This document shows, piece by piece, positions 17,741 to 25,794 of a stretch of 47,705 bases of DNA. Source of the DNA: Candidatus Dadabacteria bacterium (GTDB lineage: Bacteria; Desulfobacterota_D; UBA1144; Nemesobacterales; Nemesobacteraceae); assembly GCA_022826905.1 (NCBI GenBank), contig JAJDUA010000056.1, positions 1 through 47,705 on the forward strand, written 5' to 3'. The translations under genes were made by a program, and so were the position numbers. How positions within the stretch are numbered: position 1 is the first letter of the stretch; each line of letters begins with the position of its first letter. A model generated the notes under the pieces. The model was given only the letters and a program-made list of their open reading frames with translations. It had not been told where the DNA came from and did no database searches.

Positions 17741-19629
17741 AAAGCCTGCCCTATGCTTATAAAAATCTTGAACCTGTCATCTCTCTCCTCGTCCTCAGGG
17801 TTTAAAAGGTAGCCGAAATCCGCCCTGATCGGCCCGATAATCGTATGGTATCTCAGCCCGGCACCGGCTGCGTACTTCAGATCGGAAACACTGAAACCGA
17901 AACTCTTTGAGTAAACATTTCCGTAATCGAAGAAAATTACCGCTCCAAACTTGTTAAAAAGCCCGAAGCGGGCTTCAGCGTTGCCAACCATCATGGAATT
18001 GCCCCCCAGAGGGTCCCGATCCGAATTAAGCGGGCTCAGATGCTGAAATGAATAGCCCCTCATGCTTGCACTGCCTCCAGCGAAGAACCTTTTGAAGATC
18101 GGTACGTCAAGCGGGTCAGTTTCCCCAAGTGTGCTTATATTTCCAATCGTCGCCCTTTTCCCAAGAACAACCCCGGAAATGTCCTTGTAGTATCTTAACT
18201 CGGCCAGAAACTTCAGGTAATCGGTGCGGGCGGAGCTAGTGGTCTGAATCGGTGTTTCCATGAAGAAGAACAGCCGCATTCCACTGGTAGGATTTATAAG
18301 GCTGTCGGTCAGGTCATACTCAACTCCCAGATCAATAGCTGTCAGGAAGACGCTGTCTCGGGCACTTTCAATCGGCGTTCTTACCACCTGAGACTCTATA
18401 TCCGCGTATACGACGTTTAGGGAACTAAAAAGTGTGAGATAATCAAAAAACTCCTTGGACAAAGTACTGTTGAAATCGAAACTCAAACCCTCATAGCCCG
18501 GGAAATCATCCCTTCTCACGTCAAGCAGAAAAGCAAGACTGGAATTCCTGCCGACTAAGTGGGGCTGATCAAGTCTGGCCAGCAATCCCCGTGTCAGAGA
18601 TGAATAACTGGAAGTAATCTGCAGGGTCCTTCCGCCATCGAAAAAATTCCTCTGGCTCCAAGACAGCTGTGCCCTTAAATTGTCTTCCGTGGCGTATCCA
18701 ACTCCAAGCCTTATCGTCCCGAGTTTCCTCTCGGTAACGCTGTATATAGTCTGGACCTCAAACTCCTGCTCGTCGTAATCAGTATCCACTATAACGGAAT
18801 TAAAAAGGCCGGTTTCAAAAATGTTCGCTCGTGATTTCTGAGTCTCTCTGAGAGAAAACAGCTCCCCTTTTTCGTACTCTATCTCCCGCTCGAGAAGTCT
18901 GGTGGCAATATCGGAATTTCCCCTGAATATCACGTCGCCGAAATAATACTCCTGACCTGGATCAATGGTGAATTCAACATTAACCTCCTTGCTTCTCAGG
19001 CTTACAATCGCCTCGGATTTTACATCCGCCAGAGGATAACCCCTATCGGAAAACAGCTCCGTGATAAGAATTTTTGACTTTTGGTAGCTTATCTGGGAAA
19101 AAGGTTTCCCCTCTTCCAGAAGAATCACCTCGGCGACATCGGAGACGTAATCATCCTGCTGGTTCCCAAGAACTGCTATGTTCAGAGTCTTCACTATTAC
19201 TGGATCTCCTTGATCCACTTTTATTTCTATATCCACTTTTCGGTCTTCATCCCGGAAATCCAAGGTATAGGTTACGGTGGAACCGTAATAACCATGCTCC
19301 CTGAGAACCTGCTCTATTCTTTTTATATCGTCCTCAAGGAACTGCTCGTTGAATTCCGGGCGCTTTCTCCAAGGTCTCCTTGAGGGAAAAGGAGTTATCA
19401 TGGAGTCCTTTATTCTCTCGAGTTCTATATCTTTTAACCCTTTTATACTGATCCCGGAGATAAAAACTGTTTCGTCATTCTCCGCTTCCTCGGCGCTAAC
19501 GTCCGAAGTCAAGGGGGAAAACACAAGAAGAAAAAAGAATCCCAAAAGTAAGAAAACGACGTATCGAGATATGCAAAGGAATTCGCTGTTATCGTTGCGG
19601 TCAGAAAAAGAAGATATAGGACTATCCAT
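17737..19629 (-). CDS. TamA/BamA-type outer-membrane protein (Omp85)
   Basis: A 630-residue Omp85-superfamily protein. A hydrophobic signal or anchor segment (about residues 20-45) is followed by about three POTRA domains up to roughly residue 310; the linkers show GYYGSTVTYTL and RGYPLADVKSE. A 16-strand-type barrel follows, with the diagnostic GGSASMRGYSF (RGY/F motif) and a C-terminal Phe ending in GQAF. Three POTRA domains fit TamA better than BamA. A TamB partner is not seen. ATG 19629 is used because the upstream in-frame start is a TTG embedded in a tandem repeat. Confidence 0.9.
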   Translation of the reverse strand: MDSPISSFSDRNDNSEFLCISRYVVFLLLGFFFLLVFSPLTSDVSAEEAENDETVFISGISIKGLKDIELERIKDSMITPFPSRRPWRKRPEFNEQFLEDDIKRIEQVLREHGYYGSTVTYTLDFRDEDRKVDIEIKVDQGDPVIVKTLNIAVLGNQQDDYVSDVAEVILLEEGKPFSQISYQKSKILITELFSDRGYPLADVKSEAIVSLRSKEVNVEFTIDPGQEYYFGDVIFRGNSDIATRLLEREIEYEKGELFSLRETQKSRANIFETGLFNSVIVDTDYDEQEFEVQTIYSVTERKLGTIRLGVGYATEDNLRAQLSWSQRNFFDGGRTLQITSSYSSLTRGLLARLDQPHLVGRNSSLAFLLDVRRDDFPGYEGLSFDFNSTLSKEFFDYLTLFSSLNVVYADIESQVVRTPIESARDSVFLTAIDLGVEYDLTDSLINPTSGMRLFFFMETPIQTTSSARTDYLKFLAELRYYKDISGVVLGKRATIGNISTLGETDPLDVPIFKRFFAGGSASMRGYSFQHLSPLNSDRDPLGGNSMMVGNAEARFGLFNKFGAVIFFDYGNVYSKSFGFSVSDLKYAAGAGLRYHTIIGPIRADFGYLLNPEDEERDDRFKIFISIGQAF

Positions 19630-19640
19630 CTTTACTAATG

Positions 19641-19680
19641 TTAACAAGGACAAACTGATTTTAACAAGGACAAACTGAAA
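19641..19680. repeat. Tandem 20-bp direct repeat upstream of TamA-like gene
   Basis: TTAACAAGGACAAACTGA occurs twice in tandem (19641-19658 and 19661-19678), a 20-bp period with only the 2-bp linkers differing. It lies immediately upstream of the TamA-like ATG. The period is about two DNA turns, so it could place two regulator molecules on one face, or be a simple slippage duplication. Confidence 0.7.
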
Positions 19681-19912
19681 AAAACCGGCGGACTAGAAAC
19701 AGACGTAGCACTTTAACTGTACAAAAGTTAACGATAAACGGTCGTGTGCGTAAAACCAAATGCAGAGGAGTTCCAAACTAAGAGACATTGATGAAATGCC
19801 GTATCCATGTCGCCCAAGAAGCAATAACTCGCATTCATAGCAGCGAAAAACAAGACTGCTTATACAGAATAACCCGGCAATATGATATTATTTTTACCGA
19901 GGTCGCTTAACC

Positions 19913-20233
19913 ATGGAACTTTTACTGCTCATTCTGTTTGTTCTTCTCGGATTTTTCGCCGGTACATATATACTGGGGACTTTTTTCTTCCTCGTTTTCA
20001 TGCAGTTACCGGAGGTTTTCAGATCAAGAGCCAGGGGGGATTCTGAAGTGCCGGTACAGAGGCTCGTGCATCTAATTCTAGAAACCATAGGATGGTTTCT
20101 CTTGCTTATCTCACTTATATTCCTGGTAAACAAGTATCTTGCCAGCTATCAGAAGCTTTTTCTCTGCGGTATATACGTAGCCTTGGCTTTCCACATAGGA
20201 ACTCTTCTGAATCTTTACAGAAAACCTTCATAA
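19913..20233 (+). CDS. Unknown small membrane protein
   Basis: A 106-residue protein with three likely transmembrane segments: residues 2-30, about 57-72 and about 82-99. Between the first two is a short basic region (FRSRARGDSEVPVQR). No motif lets me name a family. ATG 19913 has no strong ribosome-binding site, but the reading frame is uninterrupted and its hydrophobic pattern is coherent. It stands alone between genes on the opposite strand, so its partners are unknown. Confidence 0.6.
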   Translation: MELLLLILFVLLGFFAGTYILGTFFFLVFMQLPEVFRSRARGDSEVPVQRLVHLILETIGWFLLLISLIFLVNKYLASYQKLFLCGIYVALAFHIGTLLNLYRKPS

Positions 20234-20375
20234 AGTGCAGAGAGAAAAATAGGGAGGACCGCTCCGCTTTCCCACGCTGTGTCAGTCCTAGGAGTGCCCT
20301 CAAACTCATCTAATCTGGTTTTAAGAATTCGCAACAAGTTGCAAGATCCAAGAGAAGGACCATTGTCTTTGAGGG

Positions 20376-20996
20376 TTAGCGTTTTTTCTGTGCTGAAAAG
20401 TTGCTATCAATAAACATCTGTCTGGCAGGATCTCCTGGATCATCCCTGCGTTTGCGGCGCAGATCCTTCGCCGTCTTTTTTTCCAGAACAGGTTTATGAA
20501 TATATTCAATTTCTATTGTTCTTCTTTTAGAGTTCAGACTTGCAAGTACTACTGTGTCCGAAAGATTCCACGACATAACTTCGTAAGAAAACATTTTCTC
20601 CCGCTCGAAAGTGTCGCCGAGAACATTAGTGAGATCACTGACAAGTTCGCTTTTCGCAAATGCAAAACGGGCCTCATCCTCAAAACTGAATAAGATGGAG
20701 CTTGACATAAGATTGTCTTTATAGAATTCAAGCCGGGTTTCATGGTCGGGCGGCGGGTCAAGAGCAACTCTGGACAAGGAACCATCCAGAACGACTTTTC
20801 GTAGATCGTTTGAGTATTTGCGATCGGAAACAACCTCGAGTTTGGAAGATTCAATCAGGTTAAGTGCGTCTTTTCTAGAAATCCCAAATTCAAAACCGTG
20901 AGGAGTCCTGAGATTCAGCTGGCTTCCCTCAAGAGGAAAGGGAAAGAAGAAGCAAACTGAAAAAATAAGCGCAAGCCAAGTTCTTGTGCAATGCAT
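20376..20996 (-). CDS. Unknown exported protein
   Basis: A 206-residue protein with a clear Sec-type signal peptide (basic start, LALIFSVCFFFPFPLEGS, probable cleavage near residue 25). The mature part is mixed alpha/beta, contains GFEFGISRKDALNLI and EFYKDNLMSSSILF, and ends in a basic, Lys/Arg-rich tail (KKTAKDLRRKRR). The start resembles secreted proteins in which a short domain gauges helix-strand alternation, but I do not recognise a family. It is single-gene and divergent from the LOG-apt operon. Confidence 0.6.
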   Translation of the reverse strand: MHCTRTWLALIFSVCFFFPFPLEGSQLNLRTPHGFEFGISRKDALNLIESSKLEVVSDRKYSNDLRKVVLDGSLSRVALDPPPDHETRLEFYKDNLMSSSILFSFEDEARFAFAKSELVSDLTNVLGDTFEREKMFSYEVMSWNLSDTVVLASLNSKRRTIEIEYIHKPVLEKKTAKDLRRKRRDDPGDPARQMFIDSNFSAQKKR

Positions 20997-21031
20997 TGAG
21001 GTTTCCCCGTGATATAAATCGCTTAAACCCG

Positions 21032-21040
21032 TGGTATACT
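21032..21040 (+). promoter_or_regulatory. Extended -10 promoter for LOG-apt-aroB-trmB
   Basis: TG-G-TATACT (TG at 21032-21033, TATACT at 21035-21040) fits an extended -10 element; no good -35 box is seen at the normal distance. The first gene of the operon starts about 60 bp downstream at 21103. Confidence 0.4.
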
Positions 21041-21102
21041 TTGGGAATTGTGATTTTAACCGTTTTATACAAGCTTGTTAAACACAACGCGGTAAAACTT
21101 TA

Positions 21103-21570
21103 ATGGAAACGATCATAGGAGTAATCGGAGCGGCTAACGCAAGCGAGGAGGAAAAAAGAATTTCACAAGAGGTGGGAGTTCTTGTTGCCGGAAGGAAGTG
21201 TTTTCTGCTCTGCGGCGGAATGGGAGGAGTTATGGAAGCTGCGTGCCGGGGAGCCAAATCATCCGGGGGCACCACAATCGGAATTCTCCCCGGCCCTGAA
21301 TCCTCCTCCGCCAACAGATTCATTGACATACCAATAGTTACGGGGATGGGTGAAGCAAGAAACGTGATAGTAGCGAAGTCAAGCCATTCTATAATCGCCA
21401 TTGGAGGCAGTTTCGGCACCCTGTCGGAAATATCGTTCGCGCTTAAGTCTGGAATTCCCGTCATTGGGCTTGACACCTGGGATGTCTCTGAGGAAATTAT
21501 CAAATGTGAAACCCCGGAAGAAGCAGTGAGAACAGCTTTTGAGCTATCCTCCCTCAGGAAAAAAGCCTGA
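21103..21570 (+). CDS. LOG-family / TIGR00725-type protein
   Basis: A 155-residue Rossmann-like protein. The start IIGVIGAANAS, the LLCGGMGGVMEAACRGAKSSGG loop and the IAIGGSFGTLSEISFAL motif correspond to the nucleotide-binding PGGxGTxxE-type signature of LOG (lysine decarboxylase-like) proteins. Plant and some bacterial LOG enzymes release cytokinin bases from nucleotides; the role of this shorter bacterial group is not established. Its stop overlaps the apt start (TGATG), so it is coupled to a purine-salvage enzyme, which suggests a nucleotide-related role. Confidence 0.85.
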   Translation: METIIGVIGAANASEEEKRISQEVGVLVAGRKCFLLCGGMGGVMEAACRGAKSSGGTTIGILPGPESSSANRFIDIPIVTGMGEARNVIVAKSSHSIIAIGGSFGTLSEISFALKSGIPVIGLDTWDVSEEIIKCETPEEAVRTAFELSSLRKKA

Positions 21571-22133
21571 TGAAAACCTCCCCGAGCAAGCAAACAGAAA
21601 AGGAAATAGCACTGGAAGAGATCGAAAACCAAATAAGGCGCGTTCCCGATTTCCCGAGCAAGGGAATACTCTTCTACGATATAACCACGCTTGTTAAAAA
21701 CCCTGGAGCTTTTCGAAAATCTGTTGACATGATGGCGGAAATTCTCACCGACAAGGAAATAACCTCATTTGTCGCACCCGAGAGCCGAGGTTTCATATTC
21801 GCCGCCGCCTTATCCTACAAGCTTGAAAAAGAGCTGATCCTGATGAGGAAACCCGGCAAGCTGCCAAGCGACACTGCAAGCGTTTCATATGATCTTGAGT
21901 ATGGGAAAGACATTCTGGAAATTCACAAAGACGCGATAAACGGCAAAAGCAGGGCAGTAATCGTCGACGATCTTCTGGCCACGGGAGGAACAGCGCACAG
22001 TGCCGGACATTTGGTGGAAAAACTGGGAGGAAGCGTTGTAGGATACCTTTTCCTTATGGAACTTACCGGACTCAAGGGAGCCGATACTCTTTTCCCCCAC
22101 CCGGTCTGGTCCCTACTTAAAATGCCGGGGTAA
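21570..22133 (+). CDS. apt: Adenine phosphoribosyltransferase
   Basis: Apt salvages adenine by joining it to PRPP to make AMP. The PRPP-binding motif VIVDDLLATGGTA (residues about 130-142) is canonical, and the N-terminal VPDFPSKGILFYDITTL and ESRGFIFAAALSYKL are family landmarks. The length of 187 residues is slightly longer than usual because of a polar N-terminal extension. It starts within the stop codon of the LOG gene, and aroB follows after 3 bp, so all are in one operon. Confidence 0.96.
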   Translation: MKTSPSKQTEKEIALEEIENQIRRVPDFPSKGILFYDITTLVKNPGAFRKSVDMMAEILTDKEITSFVAPESRGFIFAAALSYKLEKELILMRKPGKLPSDTASVSYDLEYGKDILEIHKDAINGKSRAVIVDDLLATGGTAHSAGHLVEKLGGSVVGYLFLMELTGLKGADTLFPHPVWSLLKMPG

Positions 22134-22136
22134 AGA

Positions 22137-23237
22137 TTGAAGAAGATAGCAGTTAAAGTCAGCTCAAACGAAGATAATTCCTATGAAATCCTGATCGGCC
22201 AAGGTCTTGTGAGCCAAGTTGCCGGCGATCTGGCCGAGGCCTCCATAGCTCACTCCTACGCTCTGGTAACCGATTCAAACGTCGCGGATATCTATGGAGC
22301 GAAACTTCTGAGCGATCTTGAGAAAGCACTCCCTGAAGTCAGTATGGTTGTCTTCCCTGCGGGAGAACAAAGCAAAACCAGAGAAATCAAGTCCTTCATA
22401 GAAGACAGGATGCTTGAATCGGGATTCGGCAGGGATTCTTCGGTCATAGCACTCGGCGGCGGGGTCGTTGGAGACATAGCAGGATTCGTGGCCGCTACTT
22501 ACATGAGGGGGGTCCCCTGCATTCAGGTGCCCACAAGCCTAGTTGCCTGCGTTGACAGTTCGGTGGGAGGAAAAACTGCTGTAGACACCCCTCACGGAAA
22601 AAACCTCATTGGCGCCTTCTATCAGCCGTGGCGAGTGTATGTTGACACAGACACGCTTAAAACCCTCGAACCGAATCAAATCGCGGAGGGACTCGCCGAG
22701 ATAATCAAATACGGTGTGATAAAGAGTGAGGATTTCTTCCAGTACCTAGAAGAGAACATCGAGAAAATCTACGAATTCGACGACGTTACGCTGCTTGAGG
22801 TGATAGAGACAAGCTGCAGGATCAAGGCGGAGGTGGTCGAGAAGGACGAAAAGGAGCGGAATCTGCGGAAAATCCTTAATTTCGGACATACGGTCGGCCA
22901 TGCAATCGAGCAGCTCTCCGACTATACAATCTCCCACGGAGAAGCAATTTCCGCGGGAATGATAATTGAAGGAAAAATCGCCCTAGGTGAAACAGGGTGG
23001 AGCGAGAAAGATCAGGACAGGCTCACCCTTCTTCTGGAGAGAGCGGGACTTCCCATTGAGCCTCCACGCGGGGTAAACGTCGGGAAGATAATCGACGTCA
23101 TGAAGATCGACAAGAAAGCCAGAAAAGGCAAGATAGAAATGTCGCTTCCCGAGTGCATAGGCAAGATGAAAGAACATGTAGGAGATTACGGAATAAAGAT
23201 CGGGGAGCAGACCATAATTTCCGCTTTTAGATCCTGA
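22137..23237 (+). CDS. aroB: 3-Dehydroquinate synthase
   Basis: AroB closes the ring of DAHP to give 3-dehydroquinate, step two of the shikimate pathway, using NAD+ and a metal. The protein has 366 residues. Visible landmarks are LGGGVVGDIAGFVAATYMRG, VDSSVGGKTAVD, KNLIGAFYQP and the metal-site region NFGHTVGHAIEQ. The start is TTG at 22137, with a GGGG tract upstream, three bases after apt. The first shikimate enzyme, aroF, is also nearby (23959), in its own transcription unit. Confidence 0.96.
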   Translation: MKKIAVKVSSNEDNSYEILIGQGLVSQVAGDLAEASIAHSYALVTDSNVADIYGAKLLSDLEKALPEVSMVVFPAGEQSKTREIKSFIEDRMLESGFGRDSSVIALGGGVVGDIAGFVAATYMRGVPCIQVPTSLVACVDSSVGGKTAVDTPHGKNLIGAFYQPWRVYVDTDTLKTLEPNQIAEGLAEIIKYGVIKSEDFFQYLEENIEKIYEFDDVTLLEVIETSCRIKAEVVEKDEKERNLRKILNFGHTVGHAIEQLSDYTISHGEAISAGMIIEGKIALGETGWSEKDQDRLTLLLERAGLPIEPPRGVNVGKIIDVMKIDKKARKGKIEMSLPECIGKMKEHVGDYGIKIGEQTIISAFRS

Positions 23238-23246
23238 CACGGAATA

Positions 23247-23855
23247 ATGAAGTTAACCGACCCTGCGGTGGATATTTCCTTGTTTTCGCTTCCCATCGGT
23301 AAAGAAGACATCTTCTGCGACGAAAAACCCCTGGTACTTGAAATCGGCTTTGGAGAAGGAGAATTTCTCATAAGCGCAGCGCAGTGCGACGCAAGCAGAA
23401 ACTATCTTGGCCTTGAGATCAAGAGAGGAAGATTCCGAAAAGCGGTGCGTACTGCGAAAGATCTCTCCCTGAAAAACTTAAAATTCCTCCACATTGAGGC
23501 TGAAATTGCACTCAGACAGGTCTTCAGGGAAGGAATGTTTGACCTTGCTCTGGTGAACTTCCCCGACCCCTGGCCGAAGAAGAGACATTCAAAACACAGA
23601 ATGTTCAACCGGGAATTTATAAGCTGCTTAGCAAGAGTGCTTGTGAGAAGTGGAAAGACTATAATAAAAACCGATCAGTTGAGCTACATTGAGCAGATAG
23701 TGTCCGAATTCAGAAGAAGTGGCCTGTTCCGCCCCGCGTACCCCTCACCCGGTTTTGTTAAAGCTCAAAGAGAAGAAACACAAACGAAATTCGAAAAGCA
23801 TTTCAGGGAAGCCTCGCAGGAGATATTCAGTACCGTTTTTCTCAATCTGCCCTAG
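23247..23855 (+). CDS. trmB: tRNA (guanine-N7-)-methyltransferase
   Basis: TrmB methylates G46 in the variable loop of many tRNAs using SAM. The 202-residue protein has the SAM-site VLEIGFGEGEFL, then NYLGLEIKRGRF, VNFPDPWPKKRHSKHR (the TrmB signature with PDPWPK) and a C-terminal TKFEKHF. The start ATG 23247 is 9 bp after aroB and has a weak CGGA ribosome-binding site. It ends the LOG-apt-aroB-trmB operon. Confidence 0.96.
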   Translation: MKLTDPAVDISLFSLPIGKEDIFCDEKPLVLEIGFGEGEFLISAAQCDASRNYLGLEIKRGRFRKAVRTAKDLSLKNLKFLHIEAEIALRQVFREGMFDLALVNFPDPWPKKRHSKHRMFNREFISCLARVLVRSGKTIIKTDQLSYIEQIVSEFRRSGLFRPAYPSPGFVKAQREETQTKFEKHFREASQEIFSTVFLNLP

Positions 23856-23869
23856 CAAACAAGCTCAAC

Positions 23870-23900
23870 ATGTCAATTATAATGACATTATAATTGACAT
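23870..23900. promoter_or_regulatory. Perfect 15-bp palindrome overlapping aroF -35 box
   Basis: The arms 23870-23884 and 23886-23900 are exact reverse complements around one central base. This is the form of a dimeric regulator's operator. The right arm contains the TTGACA -35 box of the aroF promoter (23894-23899), so a bound protein would block RNA polymerase. It would also form a hairpin just after trmB, but no T-run follows, so a terminator is unlikely. Confidence 0.7.
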
Positions 23901-23921
23901 TAAGAATGTTCTATGTATTAA
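23894..23921 (+). promoter_or_regulatory. Promoter for aroF
   Basis: Consensus TTGACA (23894-23899), a 16-bp spacer and TATTAA (23916-23921). Transcription would begin near 23928, 31 bases before the aroF ATG, with a strong GGAGG ribosome-binding site in between. Confidence 0.65.
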
Positions 23922-23958
23922 GTTTGTCCGTTCCGCACAAAAAATGGAGGTTTTTTAA

Positions 23959-24978
23959 ATGATAGTAGTAATGAAGCCAAAGGCGACCAATGAAGAGATA
24001 GACAAGGTCAAATCCATTATAAAGGAACTTGGCTACTCGCCGCACCCGATTGAAGGAATTCTCAGGACTGTCATCGGAGTGGTCGGAGACGAAAGAGGAA
24101 AGCCGCATGATCTCGACATCCTCAAACAGCTCCAAGGGGTCGAGAAGGTTGTTCCCGTGCTTCAGCCCTACAAACTAACAAGCAGGGAAGTAAACGATGA
24201 AACCTCCATTTTCAATGTGGATGGCGTTACAGTAGGGGACAGCAAGATCCCCATAATCGCAGGACCGTGCTCGATTGAGAACGAAGAACAGATAATGACA
24301 ATTGCAGCCTCCATAAAAGATTCAGGGGCGTCAATGCTCAGAGGCGGTGCGTTTAAGCCCAGAACTTCACCCTATTCTTTCCAAGGTCTTGGAAAAGAGG
24401 GACTGGAACTTCTCGTCAAGGCAAAAGAAATGACCGGGCTGCCCATAGTGACCGAAATAATGAGCCCGGACGATCTTGAACTGGTCGAGGAATATGCGGA
24501 TGTGCTTCAGATCGGAGCCAGAAATTCCCAGAACTACTCGCTTTTAAGACATGTCGGCAAGTCAAAAAAGGCCGTCTTGCTAAAACGGGGAATGTCAACC
24601 ACGATAAACGAATTTCTCATGTGCGCAGAATATATACTGTCGGAGGGAAACAGTAATGTAATGCTCTGTGAACGGGGGATAAGGACCTTTGAGACTGCGA
24701 CCAGAAATACTTTCGACCTAAACGCTATTCCGGTACTCAAAGAAAAGACCCATCTGCCCGTTTTCGCCGACCCCAGCCACGGAACCGGCTATTGGCAGTA
24801 TGTAATCCCGGTAACTCTAGCTTCAATAGCCGCCGGAGCTGATGGAGTAATAGTCGAGGTTCATAACAACCCGGAGATCGCCGTTAGTGACGGAGCTCAG
24901 TCGCTTAAACCGAAAACATTCAAAAACCTGATGGAAAAAGCTGCCCCAGTTGCCGAAGCCATTGGAAGAACCGTTTAG
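23959..24978 (+). CDS. aroF: 3-Deoxy-7-phosphoheptulonate (DAHP) synthase, Thermotoga-type
   Basis: DAHP synthase condenses phosphoenolpyruvate with erythrose-4-phosphate, the first shikimate step. The 339-residue protein has a ferredoxin-like N-terminal regulatory domain (about 1-70) before the TIM barrel, as in the Thermotoga enzyme, where this domain mediates feedback control by aromatic amino acids. The barrel shows [40 protein letters not shown] and FADPSHGTG. It has its own promoter with a palindromic operator-like site, suggesting regulation by supply of aromatic amino acids. Confidence 0.95.
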   Translation: MIVVMKPKATNEEIDKVKSIIKELGYSPHPIEGILRTVIGVVGDERGKPHDLDILKQLQGVEKVVPVLQPYKLTSREVNDETSIFNVDGVTVGDSKIPIIAGPCSIENEEQIMTIAASIKDSGASMLRGGAFKPRTSPYSFQGLGKEGLELLVKAKEMTGLPIVTEIMSPDDLELVEEYADVLQIGARNSQNYSLLRHVGKSKKAVLLKRGMSTTINEFLMCAEYILSEGNSNVMLCERGIRTFETATRNTFDLNAIPVLKEKTHLPVFADPSHGTGYWQYVIPVTLASIAAGADGVIVEVHNNPEIAVSDGAQSLKPKTFKNLMEKAAPVAEAIGRTV

Positions 24979-24992
24979 GAATTTCTCAGACC

Positions 24993-25595
24993 TCAGGAGG
25001 AAATCAGGACTCTTTTTCCACTGAGAGTCAGTTTTCCCTCGCAGAAAAGCCTCACGGCTTCAGGCAGTATCCTGTGTTCCTCCGCATGGACTTTTTCAAG
25101 AAGAGTCTCTTCCGTATCTTCCTCCGTGACCGGAACAACTGCCTGAAGAATAATGGGACCAGAGTCAACTTCCTCTCCCACGAAGTGAACAGTACACCCC
25201 GTCTGTCTCACTCCGTAGTCAAGTGCCTGTCTTACTGAATTTGTTCCCGGAAAAGAAGGAAGCAAAGAAGGGTGAATATTGATGATGCGGTTTGCGAAAC
25301 GGCCTATGAAATAAGGAGTAAGTATCCTCATGAATCCGGCAAGTACGACAAGGCCTATGTCATATCTGTCGATTTTTGCGACTATCTGTCTTTCGAATTC
25401 TTCCCTTGAGTCAAAATCCTTGCTGTTTACGAGTTCTACCGGGATATCGTGATTCTTAGCCCTGTCAATTGCCATGACTCCTGGAGTATCACAGACAACC
25501 ACGGATATGTTTGCGGATTCTATGCCGGAATCTATCATCGCCTGAAGATTTGTTCCGCTTCCGGAAACAAGCACGGCAACATTGATCTTTGACAT
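24993..25595 (-). CDS. purN: Phosphoribosylglycinamide formyltransferase
   Basis: PurN formylates GAR with 10-formyl-THF in purine synthesis. The product is about 200 residues, with N-terminal VAVLVSGSGTNLQAMID, the LAGFMRIL region, INIHPSLLPSFPGTN carrying the catalytic Asn-His pair, and the TVHFVGEEVDSGPII segment with the catalytic Asp. ATG 25595 is preferred over a GTG three codons upstream, though neither has a strong ribosome-binding site. It lies downstream of the 5S rRNA gene and may need its own promoter, because the 5S ends in a T-run. Confidence 0.93.
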   Translation of the reverse strand: MSKINVAVLVSGSGTNLQAMIDSGIESANISVVVCDTPGVMAIDRAKNHDIPVELVNSKDFDSREEFERQIVAKIDRYDIGLVVLAGFMRILTPYFIGRFANRIINIHPSLLPSFPGTNSVRQALDYGVRQTGCTVHFVGEEVDSGPIILQAVVPVTEEDTEETLLEKVHAEEHRILPEAVRLFCEGKLTLSGKRVLISS

Positions 25596-25636
25596 CTCAG
25601 GCACTGGAAACTAGATAAAGCAAGGAAAGAAAAAAA

Positions 25637-25747
25637 GGGCAGCCACCTACTTTCCCACTCCTGAAAGGAGCAGTATCATCGGCCTATAAGGACTTAACTT
25701 CCGGGTTCGGGATGGGACCGGGTGCTTCCCCTTCAGCATAGCCACCC
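25637..25747 (-). rRNA. rrf: 5S ribosomal RNA, not linked to 16S/23S
   Basis: About 111 nt. The minus strand reads GGGTGGCTATGC..., then GAAGCACCCGGTCCCATCCC, GAACCCGGAAGTTAAG, GCCGATGATACTGC and finally AGTAGGTGGCTGCCC. These are the standard 5S landmarks (loop A to helix IV), and the ends pair to form helix I. Seven T residues follow the 3' end, making it its own terminator. There is no 16S or 23S in the window: it sits between rpoD and purN. Ends are placed by helix pairing and could be off by a few bases. Confidence 0.93.
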
Positions 25748-25757
25748 TAGAACGAGT

Positions 25758-25785
25758 AACCTACCACTAAGAAAAATAATGTCAA
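25758..25785 (-). promoter_or_regulatory. Candidate promoter for 5S rRNA
   Basis: On the minus strand, TTGACA (25785-25780), a 16-bp spacer and TAGGTT (25763-25758). Its expected start is at about 25750, almost exactly the 5S 5' end. The -10 is weak. It lies in the 47-bp gap after rpoD. Confidence 0.45.
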
Positions 25786-25794
25786 ACTAGAATA

